Part shown: positions 63,506-64,000 of the stretch, piece by piece | Numbering within the stretch: the first letter of the stretch is position 1 | How the letters are laid out: each line of letters starts with the position of its first letter | Origin: Usitatibacter palustris | Lineage (GTDB): Bacteria; Pseudomonadota; Gammaproteobacteria; Burkholderiales; Usitatibacteraceae | Reading direction: 5' to 3' | DNA: 64,000 nucleotides | Assembly (NCBI RefSeq): GCF_013003985.1 | Contig: NZ_CP053073.1 | Coordinates: forward strand, 2,232,001 to 2,296,000 | The notes under the pieces: generated by a model | Seen by the model: the letters and a program-made list of their open reading frames with translations, nothing else | Databases searched by the model: none | What the model was told of the DNA's origin: nothing | Program-made: the position numbers and the translations under genes

Positions 63506-64000
63506 ATGGATTGGAGAGTCTTCCTCGAGCAGGCTCCCTCGGGGGGGATGACGTATCTGGGGTGGCTGGGCTCGGGTCTGATGTGGACGCTGCTCGTCTC
63601 CATCTTCGCCTGGGTGATCGCCTTCACGCTGGGATCCGTGGTCGGGGTGCTTCGCACGACCCCGCTCCGGATCCCGAGGGCGATCGCCACCGCGTACGTC
63701 GAGTTGTTCCGGAACATCCCGCTGCTCGTGCAGATGTTCCTGTGGTACTTCGTGATGCCAGAGGTTCTCCCCAAGGCCTGGGGTGACTGGCTCAAGCAGG
63801 ACCTCCCCAATTTCGTCGAGCTCCCCTTCGCGCAGTTCAGCATGTGGGAGTTCACCGCGGCCGTGCTGTGCCTGGGGCTCTATACCGCTTCGCGCGTCGC
63901 CGAGCAGGTGCGCGCGGGCATCCTTTCGCTCCCCCAAGGACAGACGAACGCCGGCCTCGCGATGGGCTTCACGCTCCCGCAGGTTTACCGGTTCGTGTTG
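63506..64000 (+). CDS. gltJ: Glutamate/aspartate ABC transporter permease, 3' end outside window
   Basis: The ATG at 63506 opens a permease reading frame that runs off the window after 165 codons. Transmembrane segments are visible in LMWTLLVSIFAWVIAFTLGSVVGVL and a later LCLGLYTAS region; the EAA-like loop near the end (GQTNAGLAMGFTLPQVYRFV) is typical of HisM/GltJ permeases. FRNIPLLVQMFLWYF is a strong family marker. It is the second gene of the glt operon. Confidence 0.93.
   Translation, partial: MDWRVFLEQAPSGGMTYLGWLGSGLMWTLLVSIFAWVIAFTLGSVVGVLRTTPLRIPRAIATAYVELFRNIPLLVQMFLWYFVMPEVLPKAWGDWLKQDLPNFVELPFAQFSMWEFTAAVLCLGLYTASRVAEQVRAGILSLPQGQTNAGLAMGFTLPQVYRFVL

Overview
The window is a gene-dense, high-GC bacterial chromosome segment with no rRNA, tRNA or replication genes. 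The gene set points to a free-living heterotrophic betaproteobacterium: an alaC-hom-thrC string, a giant NAD-dependent glutamate dehydrogenase next to a Glu/Asp ABC importer, a ClpB gene with a sigma-32 promoter, Mla lipid transport genes, VacJ/MlaA and NadC. Genus is not assigned; that would need a database search. Most genes are packed with 4-nt ATGA or GTGA stop/start overlaps, and no intergenic gap exceeds about 150 bases.

Layout. 1-4.2 kb: a WYL regulator (cut by the window edge), a small secreted protein and an MlaE-MlaF-MlaD lipid ABC transporter with a small lipoprotein. 4.2-12.3 kb: a molybdopterin oxidoreductase, a pair of paralogous membrane-anchored small proteins, and a trans-4-hydroxyproline catabolic cluster (epimerase, FAD dehydrogenase, DapA-like deaminase, GntR regulator, Xaa-Pro aminopeptidase) with a palindromic operator. 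12.3-17.6 kb: DNA glycosylase, S9 peptidase, lipoprotein, AraC/VOC pair, alpha/beta hydrolase. 17.6-21.9 kb: a five-gene run (lipoprotein with a peptidoglycan-binding-like end, trypsin-like protease, M15 peptidase, holin-like membrane protein, secreted coiled-coil protein) that looks like a lysis or type-10-secretion-like module with no phage around it. 22-34.6 kb: covalent-flavin amine oxidase, an isoquinoline-oxidoreductase-type molybdenum hydroxylase, LOG phosphoribohydrolase, CYTH protein, epimerase, a zinc metalloprotease and a partner sharing an ESGWG repeat domain, SDR, LEA2 lipoprotein, and an AraC regulator whose likely target promoters share a spaced motif.

34.6-44.1 kb is an accessory defence island of visibly lower GC: hsdM, hsdS, a HEPN-like gene, then abiEi-abiEii-hsdR, plus a DUF4238 gene. 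abiEi has its own consensus promoter containing a perfect palindrome, and hsdR sits downstream of it. The restriction subunit therefore appears to be under the control of a toxin-antitoxin operator, which I consider the most interesting feature here.

44.2-64 kb: clpB, a glycosyltransferase/TPR protein, nadC, mlaA, a Cys-rich secreted protein, thrC, hom, alaC, a Mth938-like protein, two tandem proteins that fuse a degenerate J domain to a degenerate trypsin-like domain, the NAD-GDH they sit behind, and gltI-gltJ (cut by the window end). Five dispersed hairpin repeats from three families occur at 12.3, 12.9, 50.8, 52.3 and 53.7 kb. Each lies at or within 8 bp of the stop codon of a minus-strand gene, and each of alaC, hom and thrC is followed by a different family.
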